Below, in pieces: positions 47,617 to 56,191 of a stretch of DNA of 64,000 bases; within the stretch, counting starts at the first letter, position 1, and the number at the start of each line of letters is the position of its first letter. The stretch spans positions 1-64,000 of the forward strand of contig CACPHX010000007.1 in assembly GCA_902633975.1 (NCBI GenBank), given 5' to 3'. The position numbers and the translations under genes were made by a program. Below the pieces are notes generated by a model. That model worked only from the letters and a program-made list of their open reading frames with translations. It was not told the DNA's origin and did no database searches. This DNA is from an uncultured Marinoscillum sp. Its GTDB lineage: Bacteria; Bacteroidota; Bacteroidia; Cytophagales; MED-G16.

Positions 47617-48843
47617 TTAATATAATACTCTAAGCTTTATAGTTGCTGAAATACTTTTAAGACTATTTACAACCTTTTTATTATAAATACTATCAATGTC
47701 AGTGATTACATAACCAATATTATCATTTGTTTTAAGGTATTGACCTTTAATATTAATATTATATTTAGAAATAACTTTATTAATTTCTAGCATAACTCCT
47801 GGCTCATTTTTATGAATATGGATAAGTCTATGTGATTTGGTTTGTTCAGGTAATGCAAGTTTTGGAAAGTTAACAGAGTTTGAGGTATTTCCTGTATTGA
47901 TAAAATCAATTACTTTATAAGGTACATAATTCCCAATATTTTTTTGAGCTTCTTTAGTACTTCCGCCAATATGAGGAGATAGTATTATTTCCTCAACTCC
48001 TCTAATTTTAGAAATAAAATTATCATTATTATTTGAAGGTTCTTCTGGAAAAACATCTAAAGCAGCACCTAATATTTTTTGTTTTTTTATATTTTGAATT
48101 AACGACTTGATATCAACAATATTTCCTCTACTGTAATTTATTAATATTGATTTTTTTTTCATTAATTTAAATTCTTTAACACCTATAAGATTTGAGTTAC
48201 TTTTTCTTCCATCTACATGTAGAGAAACTATATCTGAAGTTTTTAATAGTTCATTTAAACTTTTACATTTTTTGGCATTTCCTATAGAAAGTTTTTCAAC
48301 AATGTCATAATATAAAACTTTCATGCCCAGAGCCTCACATATTATTGATAGCTGGGATCCGATATTACCATAACCAACTATTCCGATTGTTTTTCCTCTA
48401 ATTTCAAAACTATCAATAGAATCTTTTCTCCATTCCCCTGAATGCATTTTATTTGATTTAATGATAATTTTTCTGAGAAGGTTTATGATTTGTGCTATAA
48501 CAATTTCAACAACGGATCTTGTGTTACTGTAAGGAGCGTTAAATATTACAACTCCTGAATTATTGCATGCATTAATGTTAATCTGATTTGTTCCAATGCA
48601 AAATGCTCCAACAGCTAATAATTTATTAGCCGACTTAATAACCTTATCTGAGATTTTTGTCTTTGATCGAATTCCAAGTATTGAAATATTCTTAATTCTT
48701 TTAATTAGCTCTCTTTCATTTAAGCTTCCATCATAACATTCTACATTGTAACCTTCTTTTTTAAAAATGTTCAAAGCAACTTTATCTATTTTTTCAAGAA
48801 GAAGTACTTTAATTTTATTTTTTGGGTATGAAAGTTTTTTCAT
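47617..48843 (-). CDS. serA: D-3-phosphoglycerate dehydrogenase SerA
   Basis: First step of serine synthesis. 408 residues, like the E. coli enzyme. NAD site GIVGYGNIGSQL, catalytic-domain motifs FNAPYSNTRSVVE and LSPHIGGSTKEAQ with the active-site His, and a C-terminal ACT domain (about 335-408, with HIHKNEPGVMLEINKVIS) that in other SerA enzymes binds serine for feedback inhibition. It overlaps serB by 4 bases (ATGA). Confidence 0.94.
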   Translation of the reverse strand: MKKLSYPKNKIKVLLLEKIDKVALNIFKKEGYNVECYDGSLNERELIKRIKNISILGIRSKTKISDKVIKSANKLLAVGAFCIGTNQININACNNSGVVIFNAPYSNTRSVVEIVIAQIINLLRKIIIKSNKMHSGEWRKDSIDSFEIRGKTIGIVGYGNIGSQLSIICEALGMKVLYYDIVEKLSIGNAKKCKSLNELLKTSDIVSLHVDGRKSNSNLIGVKEFKLMKKKSILINYSRGNIVDIKSLIQNIKKQKILGAALDVFPEEPSNNNDNFISKIRGVEEIILSPHIGGSTKEAQKNIGNYVPYKVIDFINTGNTSNSVNFPKLALPEQTKSHRLIHIHKNEPGVMLEINKVISKYNINIKGQYLKTNDNIGYVITDIDSIYNKKVVNSLKSISATIKLRVLY

Positions 48844-49487
48844 TTTACAATATTTTTGAAATGATCAAACGATTTTACTAAAAAATCAGCATTTTTAGTT
48901 AAAGATTCTCTTTTTATATTTTCAATGAATAAATAAAAGTAGTCAGCATATCCATCTTTTTTAATTTCAAAATCAGTGTAACCATCTCCAAGAACATGAA
49001 TAGTACCATTAAGCTTTAGATTTTTAATAATTTCAACTTTTCCTTTTGTTTTAGATAAAGGATTTTTTTTATCAAATCCAATAATTTTCCTGTTTTCATC
49101 AAAGAAAAAATTGTTTGCATAAATATTCTTTTTTGGAATATGGTAATTAAGTACTATAGGATCAATAATTTCGTGAAATCCACTTGAAACAATGAATATA
49201 TATTCCTTGTTTTTTTTGAAAAAATCTTTATTACTTTTAAATGAATCAGTTATGTTATCTCTTATTTCATTTATTGTTTTTTTTATATCGTCTTTATTAG
49301 CATTAAGAATTCCAATTCTATTTGATAAAGACTGGGAAAATGATAATTTGCCTTCCATACCATCACTTGTTATTTTATTTATTTTTTCATGAAGGTCTTT
49401 ATCGGTTGGATTAGAGATCCTAAATAATTCATCCAGTGACTCTGTCTTTATAAATGTAGAATCAAAATCAATTATAAAATAGTTCAC
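48840..49487 (-). CDS. serB: Phosphoserine phosphatase SerB (HAD family)
   Basis: Last step of serine synthesis. 215 residues. HAD motif I is DFDSTF (D7, D9), motif II SSGFHEI, motif III lysine in KTKGKVEII, and motif IV GDGYTDFEIKKDG. This matches the SerB-like group, with a short cap domain (about 17-85). The start is GTG overlapping the phoH stop (GTGA). Clustered with serA and the serC-like gene, so the pathway is complete here. Confidence 0.9.
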   Translation of the reverse strand: MNYFIIDFDSTFIKTESLDELFRISNPTDKDLHEKINKITSDGMEGKLSFSQSLSNRIGILNANKDDIKKTINEIRDNITDSFKSNKDFFKKNKEYIFIVSSGFHEIIDPIVLNYHIPKKNIYANNFFFDENRKIIGFDKKNPLSKTKGKVEIIKNLKLNGTIHVLGDGYTDFEIKKDGYADYFYLFIENIKRESLTKNADFLVKSFDHFKNIVK

Positions 49488-50404
49488 TTGTTATACTTAT
49501 CGAGAATTTTTTTTACTAATCTATGTCTTAACACATCTGAGGAATCAAGTAAGGTAAATCCAACACCCTCAATGTCATAGAGTTTTTCCTTTGCGTGAAT
49601 TAGTCCAGACTCTTGATTTTTTCTCAAGTCTACCTGAGAAATATCACCTGTTACAATCATCTTTGAGTTCTCACCGAGCCTTGTTAAAAACATTTTTAAT
49701 TGTGATCTAGTCGTATTTTGTGCCTCGTCTAATAAAATAAAAGCATTTTTAAGAGTTCTTCCTCTCATATATGCAAGTGGCGCAATCTCAATTGTCTTAT
49801 TATCAATAAATTTCTTCATTTTTTGAATTGGGATCATATCTTCCAGAGCGTCATAGATTGGTTTAAGGTATGGATCTATTTTATCTTGTAGATCACCTGG
49901 TAAGAATCCAAGATTTTCACCTGCCTCTACTACAGGTCTTGTTATAATAATTTTTTTAACAGTTTTTTCTTTTAATGCTTTTACACCAAGTGCAACACTA
50001 ACATATGTTTTTCCTGTACCAGCAGGTCCAATAACAAATATTAGATCGTTTTTTTCATGCAGTTTTACAATCTTTTTTTGATTCTTTGTTTTTGCAATTA
50101 TTCTTTTACCATTGGATCCGAAAACTATTGGTTCATTATCTACATTACTGAATCCATTTTTAATATGACTTTCTACAACTTTTCTGTTTAAAGCACCATA
50201 TTTTTCTAGATGTGATATTAAAGAATTAATAATTTTAACTACTTCTTGCAATTGATCTTTATTTCCTTTTATAGAAATTTTGTTACCTCTAGAAATAATT
50301 TTTGTTTTAGGGAAAGCACTTTCTATCTCTTGTATATTGCTATTTTTTATACCAAGAAATTCGACTAGCTCGATATCCTTTAAATCTATTGTTTTTTCTA
50401 CCAA
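49484..50404 (-). CDS. PhoH-like ATPase
   Basis: 306 residues. Walker A GPAGTGKTYVSVALG, RPVVEAGENLGFLPGD, and Walker B ILLDEAQNTT are the PhoH family hallmarks; an N-terminal KH-like region (about 35-70, ISRGNKISIKGNKDQL) is also typical. Likely RNA-related; exact role unknown. The start appears to be TTG at 50404, since no ATG or GTG lies near the family start. First gene of a long minus-strand run (phoH-serB-serA-serC-like-SDR-ligA). Confidence 0.9.
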   Translation of the reverse strand: MVEKTIDLKDIELVEFLGIKNSNIQEIESAFPKTKIISRGNKISIKGNKDQLQEVVKIINSLISHLEKYGALNRKVVESHIKNGFSNVDNEPIVFGSNGKRIIAKTKNQKKIVKLHEKNDLIFVIGPAGTGKTYVSVALGVKALKEKTVKKIIITRPVVEAGENLGFLPGDLQDKIDPYLKPIYDALEDMIPIQKMKKFIDNKTIEIAPLAYMRGRTLKNAFILLDEAQNTTRSQLKMFLTRLGENSKMIVTGDISQVDLRKNQESGLIHAKEKLYDIEGVGFTLLDSSDVLRHRLVKKILDKYNK

Positions 50405-50429
50405 AATTGATATTGACTTTTTTTTGTTG

Positions 50430-50437
50430 CAAATTTA
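50430..50437 (-). promoter_or_regulatory. -7 element for phoH and the ser operon
   Basis: TAAATTTG on the minus strand matches TAnnTTTG. The predicted start near 50425 leaves about 20 bases before the TTG start. It lies in a 52-base gap that also serves the divergent gene at 50457. Confidence 0.45.
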
Positions 50438-50456
50438 AAAATTATTCAATTTGCCT

Positions 50457-51221
50457 ATGTCAATTATAACTTTTATTTCTGATTTTGGGATTTCTGATCA
50501 TTATGTTTCCTCTGTAAAGGCATCAATATTGAAGTATAATTCTAATAATACTATAATTGATATCTCCCACAGGGTTAAAAAATATGATTTATCACATGCC
50601 GCATATATTTTTAAAAATGTTTTTGAAGAATTTCCCAGAGGATCAGTCCATATTATTGCTGTAAAAAATTATGAATCCTCTGATAAGATTTTGTTATTTC
50701 AAATTGATTCCCATTTCATTATAACATTTGACTCAGGAATTATTGGTTTAATAAGTTCTAGCGATGACATATCAGCAATAGAAATTGATGAAAAATATAA
50801 TAAAATATTTCCAGAAAAATTTATGGGTGAAATTGCATCAAAACTTGCTTCAGGAATAAATTATACAACCATTGGAAAACCAATATCGGTTTTCAAAAGA
50901 TTTTTAGAAAAAGAAGTGTCAATATCAAAAAATAAAATAGTTGGTTATGTTATTAGGGTTGATTCTTTTGGTAATATTATAACAAATATTAGTGAATCTG
51001 ATTTTAATAAAGCACTTAAAAAAAATTCAGGTACATTCATTATTAATTTGGGTGTTGATAAAATAAGTAAAATATCAAATTCATATTCAGATGTTGGAAT
51101 AGCTGATCTTTTTGCAGTTTTTAATTTTAATAAAGTTCTTGAAATTGGAATGAATGGAGGTGGAGCATCTGATCTTTTAGGTATTAAAAATCATACACCT
51201 ATAACTATTAAATTTTTATAG
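50457..51221 (+). CDS. S-adenosylmethionine hydroxide adenosyltransferase family protein (DUF62)
   Basis: Family enzymes hydrolyse SAM to adenosine and methionine. 254 residues from the ATG at 50457. ITFISDFGISDHYVSSVKA at the N-terminus (the family Asp), IIDISHRVKKYDLSHAAYI, a central FDSGIIGLI, and the C-terminal domain with VDSFGNIITNIS match the DUF62/SAM_adeno_trans family, including chlorinase/fluorinase relatives. I see nothing that points to a halogenase. It is followed by the tRNA-Leu gene. Confidence 0.88.
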   Translation: MSIITFISDFGISDHYVSSVKASILKYNSNNTIIDISHRVKKYDLSHAAYIFKNVFEEFPRGSVHIIAVKNYESSDKILLFQIDSHFIITFDSGIIGLISSSDDISAIEIDEKYNKIFPEKFMGEIASKLASGINYTTIGKPISVFKRFLEKEVSISKNKIVGYVIRVDSFGNIITNISESDFNKALKKNSGTFIINLGVDKISKISNSYSDVGIADLFAVFNFNKVLEIGMNGGGASDLLGIKNHTPITIKFL

Positions 51222-51227
51222 ATAATG

Positions 51228-51235
51228 TATTTTTG
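51228..51235 (+). promoter_or_regulatory. -7 element for tRNA-Leu
   Basis: TATTTTTG matches TAnnTTTG. It puts the transcription start near 51240, 5 bases before the mature tRNA. The -33 element is not obvious. Confidence 0.45.
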
Positions 51236-51244
51236 TTCACTATT

Positions 51245-51326
51245 GCCAAAGTGGCGAAATTGGTAGACGCGCACGATTCAAAATCGTGTTCCTTCGGGAG
51301 TGTGGGTTCGATTCCCACCTTTGGTA
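51245..51326 (+). tRNA. tRNA-Leu (anticodon CAA)
   Basis: 82-nt cloverleaf. The acceptor stem GCCAAAG pairs with CTTTGGT; the D-arm has TTGGTAGACGC; the anticodon stem CACGA/TCGTG encloses TTCAAAA, giving CAA, which reads UUG. A class II long variable arm (TTCCTTCGGGA) is followed by the T-arm GTGGGTTCGATTCCCAC. CCA is not encoded. The long variable arm and anticodon agree on leucine. Confidence 0.95.
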
Positions 51327-51386
51327 CATTTGTTTTGCTTATATTTAAATAAAATTCTATTTAAAATTGAAATTTTACATATTTAA

Positions 51387-51539
51387 TATACTTCTATTTA
51401 TAATTTTAAACCAAAATCTATATATAGGTTAAAAGAGGAAATAGAAATAGATGTTTCAAATATCAAAAAAGGGATTTATTTACTTGAGATTATTTTAGAA
51501 AAAGAAGTAAATAGAGTTAAGGTTATTATAGATAGATAA
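51387..51539 (+). pseudogene. Relic of a T9SS C-terminal sorting domain
   Basis: A reading frame with no plausible start, from a stop at 51384-51386 to TAA at 51537-51539. It reads SIYNFKPKSIYRLKEEIEID and then VSNIKKGIYLLEII, ending VKVIIDR. This follows the type A T9SS sorting-domain pattern (xIYNxxGKxV..., EIDVSxLxxGxYxLxI..., KxIIxx). The rest of the cargo protein is gone: the preceding 60 bases to tRNA-Leu have stops in frame. I infer a deletion remnant of an exported-protein gene. The region 51327-51555 otherwise holds no gene. Confidence 0.65.
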
Positions 51540-51555
51540 TATTTCTATATCTGAT

Positions 51556-52740
51556 ATGGAGAAAACAGTTTTAGTCGGATTAGTTCATAGAAATCAAAAT
51601 CAAAAAAAACTTTCTGAGTATCTTGATGAGTTAGAGTTTTTATCAATCACCGCTGGAGGAGTTGTAGAAAAAAGATTCACGCAAAAAATTGAGAATCCAA
51701 ACCCAGCCATACTAATTGGAAAAGGAAAGATGAATGAGATATTATCTTACATTAAAATAAATAATATAAAGACAATTATTTTTGATGACGAGTTGACCCC
51801 CGCTCAAGAAAAAAATATTAGTAAAATATTAAATATTAAGGTATTGGATAGAACCAACCTAATCCTTGATATTTTTGCTCAAAGAGCCAAAACAAGCTAT
51901 GCAAGAACTCAAGTTGAGTTGGCTCAGTGTCAATATCTTTTACCAAGATTAAAGGGTATGTGGACACACCTCGAGAGACAAAAAGGAGGGATTGGTATGA
52001 GAGGGCCTGGAGAAACTGAGATTGAGACAGATAGAAGAATTGTCAGAGATAAAATATCCCTTTTAAAATCAAAAATAAAGACCATCGATAAGCAAATGTC
52101 AGTGCAAAGAGGAAATAGGGGTAAATTAATTAGGGTCGCTCTTGTGGGATATACAAATGTTGGAAAATCTACATTAATGAATACAATTAGTAAATCTCAA
52201 GTTTTTGCTGAGGATAAACTTTTTGCAACCCTAGATACTACTACAAGAAAAGTTGTAATTGGAAATTTACCATTCCTTCTTGGGGACACAGTTGGCTTTA
52301 TAAGAAAGCTACCAACTCAGTTAATAGAGTCTTTTAAAAGTACTTTGGACGAAGTTAGAGAAGCAGATCTTTTATTACATGTAGTTGATATTTCGCATGC
52401 AAATTTTAAGGATCATATTGAATCAGTAAATAATACTCTAAAAGATATTGATGCACAAAATAAACCTTTAATTATGGTTTTTAATAAAATAGATGCATAC
52501 AAAAGAGACTTTTATGATGAAACTGATCTTATCAACGAATATGATGAAAAGAACTTTACGATCGATGAATGGAGAGAAACCTGGATGTCACAAATTGGTG
52601 AAAATGTTATTTTTATGTCAGCTACCAAAAAAATAAATATTGATGAGTTCAAGAAAATAGTTTATAGAGAAGTAAGAAAAATTCATATCAAAAGGTACCC
52701 GTACAATAACTTTCTTTATCCAGATATTGATACATTTTAA
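51556..52740 (+). CDS. hflX: GTPase HflX
   Basis: Ribosome-binding GTPase, 394 residues. The N-terminal HflX domain has ILIGKGKMNEI and VLDRTNLILDIFAQRAKTS-type sequence, the linker has GMRGPGETEIETDRR, and the G domain has G1 GYTNVGKST, G3 DTVGF and G4 NKID. Family length is normal. Known members help stalled or stressed ribosomes. It lies downstream of the T9SS relic and starts 16 bases after the relic's stop. Confidence 0.96.
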   Translation: MEKTVLVGLVHRNQNQKKLSEYLDELEFLSITAGGVVEKRFTQKIENPNPAILIGKGKMNEILSYIKINNIKTIIFDDELTPAQEKNISKILNIKVLDRTNLILDIFAQRAKTSYARTQVELAQCQYLLPRLKGMWTHLERQKGGIGMRGPGETEIETDRRIVRDKISLLKSKIKTIDKQMSVQRGNRGKLIRVALVGYTNVGKSTLMNTISKSQVFAEDKLFATLDTTTRKVVIGNLPFLLGDTVGFIRKLPTQLIESFKSTLDEVREADLLLHVVDISHANFKDHIESVNNTLKDIDAQNKPLIMVFNKIDAYKRDFYDETDLINEYDEKNFTIDEWRETWMSQIGENVIFMSATKKINIDEFKKIVYREVRKIHIKRYPYNNFLYPDIDTF

Positions 52741-52744
52741 ATAA

Positions 52745-52954
52745 ATGAGAAAAAAAATAATTAACTCTATAAAATCAGGTATTGGAAGCTATATCCTTCT
52801 AATACTAATAAACTATGTAATTCATCAGTTTACAGGATGGACTATTATGCAAGAGATGATTCCTTCTTTTTCACAAGATTTTGCTGTTTTATCTATATTT
52901 TTATTTTTGTTGTTGTTTATTAGTGATTACTTTTTTTATAAAGGAAAATATTAA
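52745..52954 (+). CDS. Small membrane protein, unknown
   Basis: 69 residues: a basic N-terminus (MRKKIINSIK), two hydrophobic helices (about 13-27 and 45-63) separated by QFTGWTIMQEMIPSF, and a KGKY tail. I do not recognise it. It begins 4 bases after hflX, so it is probably cotranscribed. Confidence 0.6.
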   Translation: MRKKIINSIKSGIGSYILLILINYVIHQFTGWTIMQEMIPSFSQDFAVLSIFLFLLLFISDYFFYKGKY

Positions 52955-52990
52955 TTTAGAGCTTTATATATCTATGGATAGCGTACTGAT

Positions 52991-53020
52991 CTGAAAGTTT
53001 TTTAAAAAAATATATATTTG
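52991..53020 (+). promoter_or_regulatory. Promoter of the second VPS10-like gene
   Basis: CTG (52991-52993, near TTG), 19 bases, TATATTTG (53013-53020). The predicted start near 53025 gives a leader of about 14 bases to the ATG at 53039 and rules out the upstream in-frame start at 53018. Confidence 0.5.
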
Positions 53021-53038
53021 ATATATAAATCAACCAAT

Positions 53039-56000
53039 ATGAATTTACATCAAAAATTATTAATCCTTTTTTTGCTTTTTATTAGTTTGAATATATCCTC
53101 TCAAAATAGAGGAAAAACAATTGTTCAAACATCTCTATTTGATAATATTCCTGTTAGAAATATAGGTCCTGCTAAGGTTTCTGGCAGAATAACAAAGGTT
53201 ATAAAAGACTATTCAAATCTAAGCACTTGGTATGTTTCAACAGCATCTGGAAATGTATGGAAAACAGAGAATTCAGGAACAACATGGAAACCAATTTTTG
53301 AGCATTATGGAAGTTATTCGATTGGAACTATTGAAATGGATCCAAAAAATCCAAATATACTCTGGCTTGGAACAGGAGAAAACAATAGTCAAAGATCTGT
53401 GGGGTTTGGAGATGGAATTTATAAATCTATTGATGCGGGAAATACATGGAAAAATGTTGGTCTAAAAACATCTGAACATATTGCTAAAATAATAATTGAT
53501 CCAGAAAATTCAGATAATATTTATGTGGCTTCTCAAGGTCCTTTATGGCGCTCAGGAGGGCAAAGAGGTTTATATAATTCGAGTGACGGAGGAAAGTCAT
53601 GGAAAAGAATACTACATGTAACAGAAGATACTGGTATTTCTGATGTTGTAATGGATCATAATGACCACAATATAATGTATGCTAGTACATATCAGAGGAG
53701 AAGACATTTTGGAATATTGGTTGCTGGTGGTCCTGACGGTGGTATTTTTAAATCAATCGATAGGGGTAAGAGCTGGAAAAAACTAAAAAATGGTCTTCCT
53801 AGTGGGGATATTGGAAGAATTGGTCTTGCAATTTCACCTCAAAAATCAAATGTGGTTTATGCATTAATTACCGCTAAGGAAAAAACAAAAGGTTTTTACA
53901 GATCAGAAGATTTTGGTGAGACTTGGGTTAAAATGAGTGATTATCAAGTGGTTGATTCTCAGTACTATGTCGAACTCTTTCCAGATCCTCATCAGTTTGA
54001 TAAGATTTACTCTGTGGATATGCGATCCTACGTGACAGAGGATGGAGGTAGGACTTTCATCAGAATTCCTGAGGACACTAAGCACGTTGATAGTCATGAT
54101 ATTTTATTTGATGCAAATGATCCTGATTACATTATGATAAGTTGTGATGGTGGAATATACGAAAGCTTTGATAGAATGAAAACCTGGAGATTTATTGATA
54201 ATTTACCAATTATTCAGCTTTATAGGGTAGGAATAGACAATCAGAAACCATTTTACAATGTCTATGGAGGCACGCAAGACAACGACAGTTTCGGTGGTCC
54301 CTCGAGAACAAAAAACAGATCAGGAATTAGAAATAGTGACTGGTTTGTAACAACAGGTGGTGATGGGTTTCAAGTTCGAGTTGATCCACAAGATCCTAAT
54401 ACCTTATATACTATGTCTCAGTATGCAGGGATTATGAGATACAATAAATCAAATGGAGAAAAAATCGGAATACAACCCCAACCATCTGATAATGAGACAG
54501 CTTTTAGATGGAATTGGGATTCGCCCTTAATAATAAGTCCTCATAACTCAAGCAGACTTTATTTTGCAGCAAATTTTCTTTTTCAAAGTGATGATAAGGG
54601 AAATACATGGAGTAAAATCAGTCCAGATCTAACTAGAGATGAAGATAGAAATAAAATGAAAGTAATGGGAAAAGTTTGGAGTGTTGACGCAATATTTAAA
54701 AATGTTTTTACTTCTCCACTTGGTACAATAGTTGCTTTAGATGAGTCAAGACTACAAAAAGGTTTTTTAGTTGTTGGTACGGATGATGGTTTGGTAAGAT
54801 TAAGTAAGGATAATGGTGTAACTTGGGAAAAACATGAAAATTTTCCAGGAATACCACAAAAAGCCTATGTTACTGATATAATAACCTCAAAACATGATAT
54901 AAACACAGTATATGTTTCATTTAATTATCATAAGTATGGAGATTTTAATCCTTATCTAATAGTAACAAATGACGGAGGAAAATCATGGAAATCTATTTCC
55001 TCAAATCTACCATCAAATAATTTCATATGGACAATTGTTGAAGATCATATAAATCCAAACCTTTTATTTGTGGGAACAGAATTTGGAATGTTTTTTTCTT
55101 TAGATGCAGGAAGTTCATGGAATAAATTTAAAAATGTCCCAACAATTCCAATTAGAGATCTAGAAATACATGAAATTGAGGACGACTTGGTAGCTGCTTC
55201 TTTTGGTAGGGGATTTTATATAGTTGACGATTATTCACCTATAAGAGAATATTCAAAATCAATTGAAGAAAAATACGCTCACTTATTTTCAGTTAAAGAT
55301 ACTTATCAATATATAATTGCTTCACCTGAAAAAACAGCTACTGGACATAATTTCTTCACATCACCTAATCCGCCATATGGTATTAAATTATCTCATTATC
55401 TAGGTGAAAGTCTGCTTTCTAAATTTGAGAAAAGACAAAAAGATGAATCTTTTAAGTTTGATAGGGGAGAAATGATTAATTACCCAACTTCTGAAAGACT
55501 TGAAAGTGAGTCAAAAGAGAGATCACCAAAGATTTACTTCACTATAACTGATAATGAGGGTAATGTTGTTAGACGAATTAGTTCTAATACAAAAAAAGGG
55601 TATCATGAGACATACTGGGATCTTAGAACATTTTCTCAATCAAATATTGATAAAGAAAATAATTATTCTGGGCCATTAGTTCCACCTGGCAAGTATAATG
55701 TTCACCTTGAAAAATTTGAAAATGATAAACTTCAAAAAATTACTAATAAGAAAACTTTTAATGTTATTCAGATAGGGAGCAACTCAAGTCAGGAGGAAAG
55801 AGAAATTCTATATGATTTTCAGATAAAGTTTGATAGATTATTGTCAGACGTTAACAATCTTATTAACGATATAAATAATGAAATTGAGAGGATTGATGGA
55901 GAAATAAATAAATCATTAAACCTTTCCTCTGAAACGGATTTAGAAATAATAAACAAAAAGAAGGGAGAGATAATGGACTTAAAAATGATTTTGACTGGAA

Positions 56001-56191
56001 CTAGGAGTTTAAATTATGCAGATGTTTTTTCTGGGTCACCTCCTTCAGTCCAGAGGAGATTGGGTAACATGAACTGGGAACTATATAATACAACCTCTAA
56101 ACCAACTAATACTCATTTTAATTCTTATGATATATCAAAAAATAAATACGAGGAGGTATTATTAAAATTTAATAACTTAATAAATAATTAG
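53039..56191 (+). CDS. Exported VPS10/sortilin-like beta-propeller protein (second copy)
   Basis: 1050 residues from the ATG at 53039, with a signal peptide (about 1-22). BNR/Asp-box repeats (SIDAGNTWKN, SSDGGKSWKR, SIDRGKSWKK, TNDGGKSWKS) fill residues 50-720. The C-terminal domain has a helical stretch (LSDVNNLINDINNEIERIDGEI) and SGSPPSVQRRLGNMNWELY. No T9SS sorting domain is visible. It has the same architecture as the 1035-residue protein at 32297, but the two differ clearly in sequence. Its last 4 bases overlap the convergent SGNH gene. Confidence 0.8.
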   Translation: MNLHQKLLILFLLFISLNISSQNRGKTIVQTSLFDNIPVRNIGPAKVSGRITKVIKDYSNLSTWYVSTASGNVWKTENSGTTWKPIFEHYGSYSIGTIEMDPKNPNILWLGTGENNSQRSVGFGDGIYKSIDAGNTWKNVGLKTSEHIAKIIIDPENSDNIYVASQGPLWRSGGQRGLYNSSDGGKSWKRILHVTEDTGISDVVMDHNDHNIMYASTYQRRRHFGILVAGGPDGGIFKSIDRGKSWKKLKNGLPSGDIGRIGLAISPQKSNVVYALITAKEKTKGFYRSEDFGETWVKMSDYQVVDSQYYVELFPDPHQFDKIYSVDMRSYVTEDGGRTFIRIPEDTKHVDSHDILFDANDPDYIMISCDGGIYESFDRMKTWRFIDNLPIIQLYRVGIDNQKPFYNVYGGTQDNDSFGGPSRTKNRSGIRNSDWFVTTGGDGFQVRVDPQDPNTLYTMSQYAGIMRYNKSNGEKIGIQPQPSDNETAFRWNWDSPLIISPHNSSRLYFAANFLFQSDDKGNTWSKISPDLTRDEDRNKMKVMGKVWSVDAIFKNVFTSPLGTIVALDESRLQKGFLVVGTDDGLVRLSKDNGVTWEKHENFPGIPQKAYVTDIITSKHDINTVYVSFNYHKYGDFNPYLIVTNDGGKSWKSISSNLPSNNFIWTIVEDHINPNLLFVGTEFGMFFSLDAGSSWNKFKNVPTIPIRDLEIHEIEDDLVAASFGRGFYIVDDYSPIREYSKSIEEKYAHLFSVKDTYQYIIASPEKTATGHNFFTSPNPPYGIKLSHYLGESLLSKFEKRQKDESFKFDRGEMINYPTSERLESESKERSPKIYFTITDNEGNVVRRISSNTKKGYHETYWDLRTFSQSNIDKENNYSGPLVPPGKYNVHLEKFENDKLQKITNKKTFNVIQIGSNSSQEEREILYDFQIKFDRLLSDVNNLINDINNEIERIDGEINKSLNLSSETDLEIINKKKGEIMDLKMILTGTRSLNYADVFSGSPPSVQRRLGNMNWELYNTTSKPTNTHFNSYDISKNKYEEVLLKFNNLINN

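Noticed and set aside
50457-51221. Possible fluorinase or chlorinase
   Set aside because: The family also contains such halogenases, but most members are SAM hydroxide adenosyltransferases, and I could not identify a halogenase-specific loop or biosynthetic neighbours.
51222-51560. Genomic island integrated at tRNA-Leu
   Set aside because: No integrase, no direct repeat of the tRNA 3' end and no foreign-looking genes follow; the interval to hflX is only about 230 bases.
53200-55250. Possible DNA repeat array in the VPS10-like gene
   Set aside because: The repetition is at protein level (Asp-box motifs); the DNA copies are diverged and irregularly spaced, so it is not a CRISPR or tandem DNA repeat.
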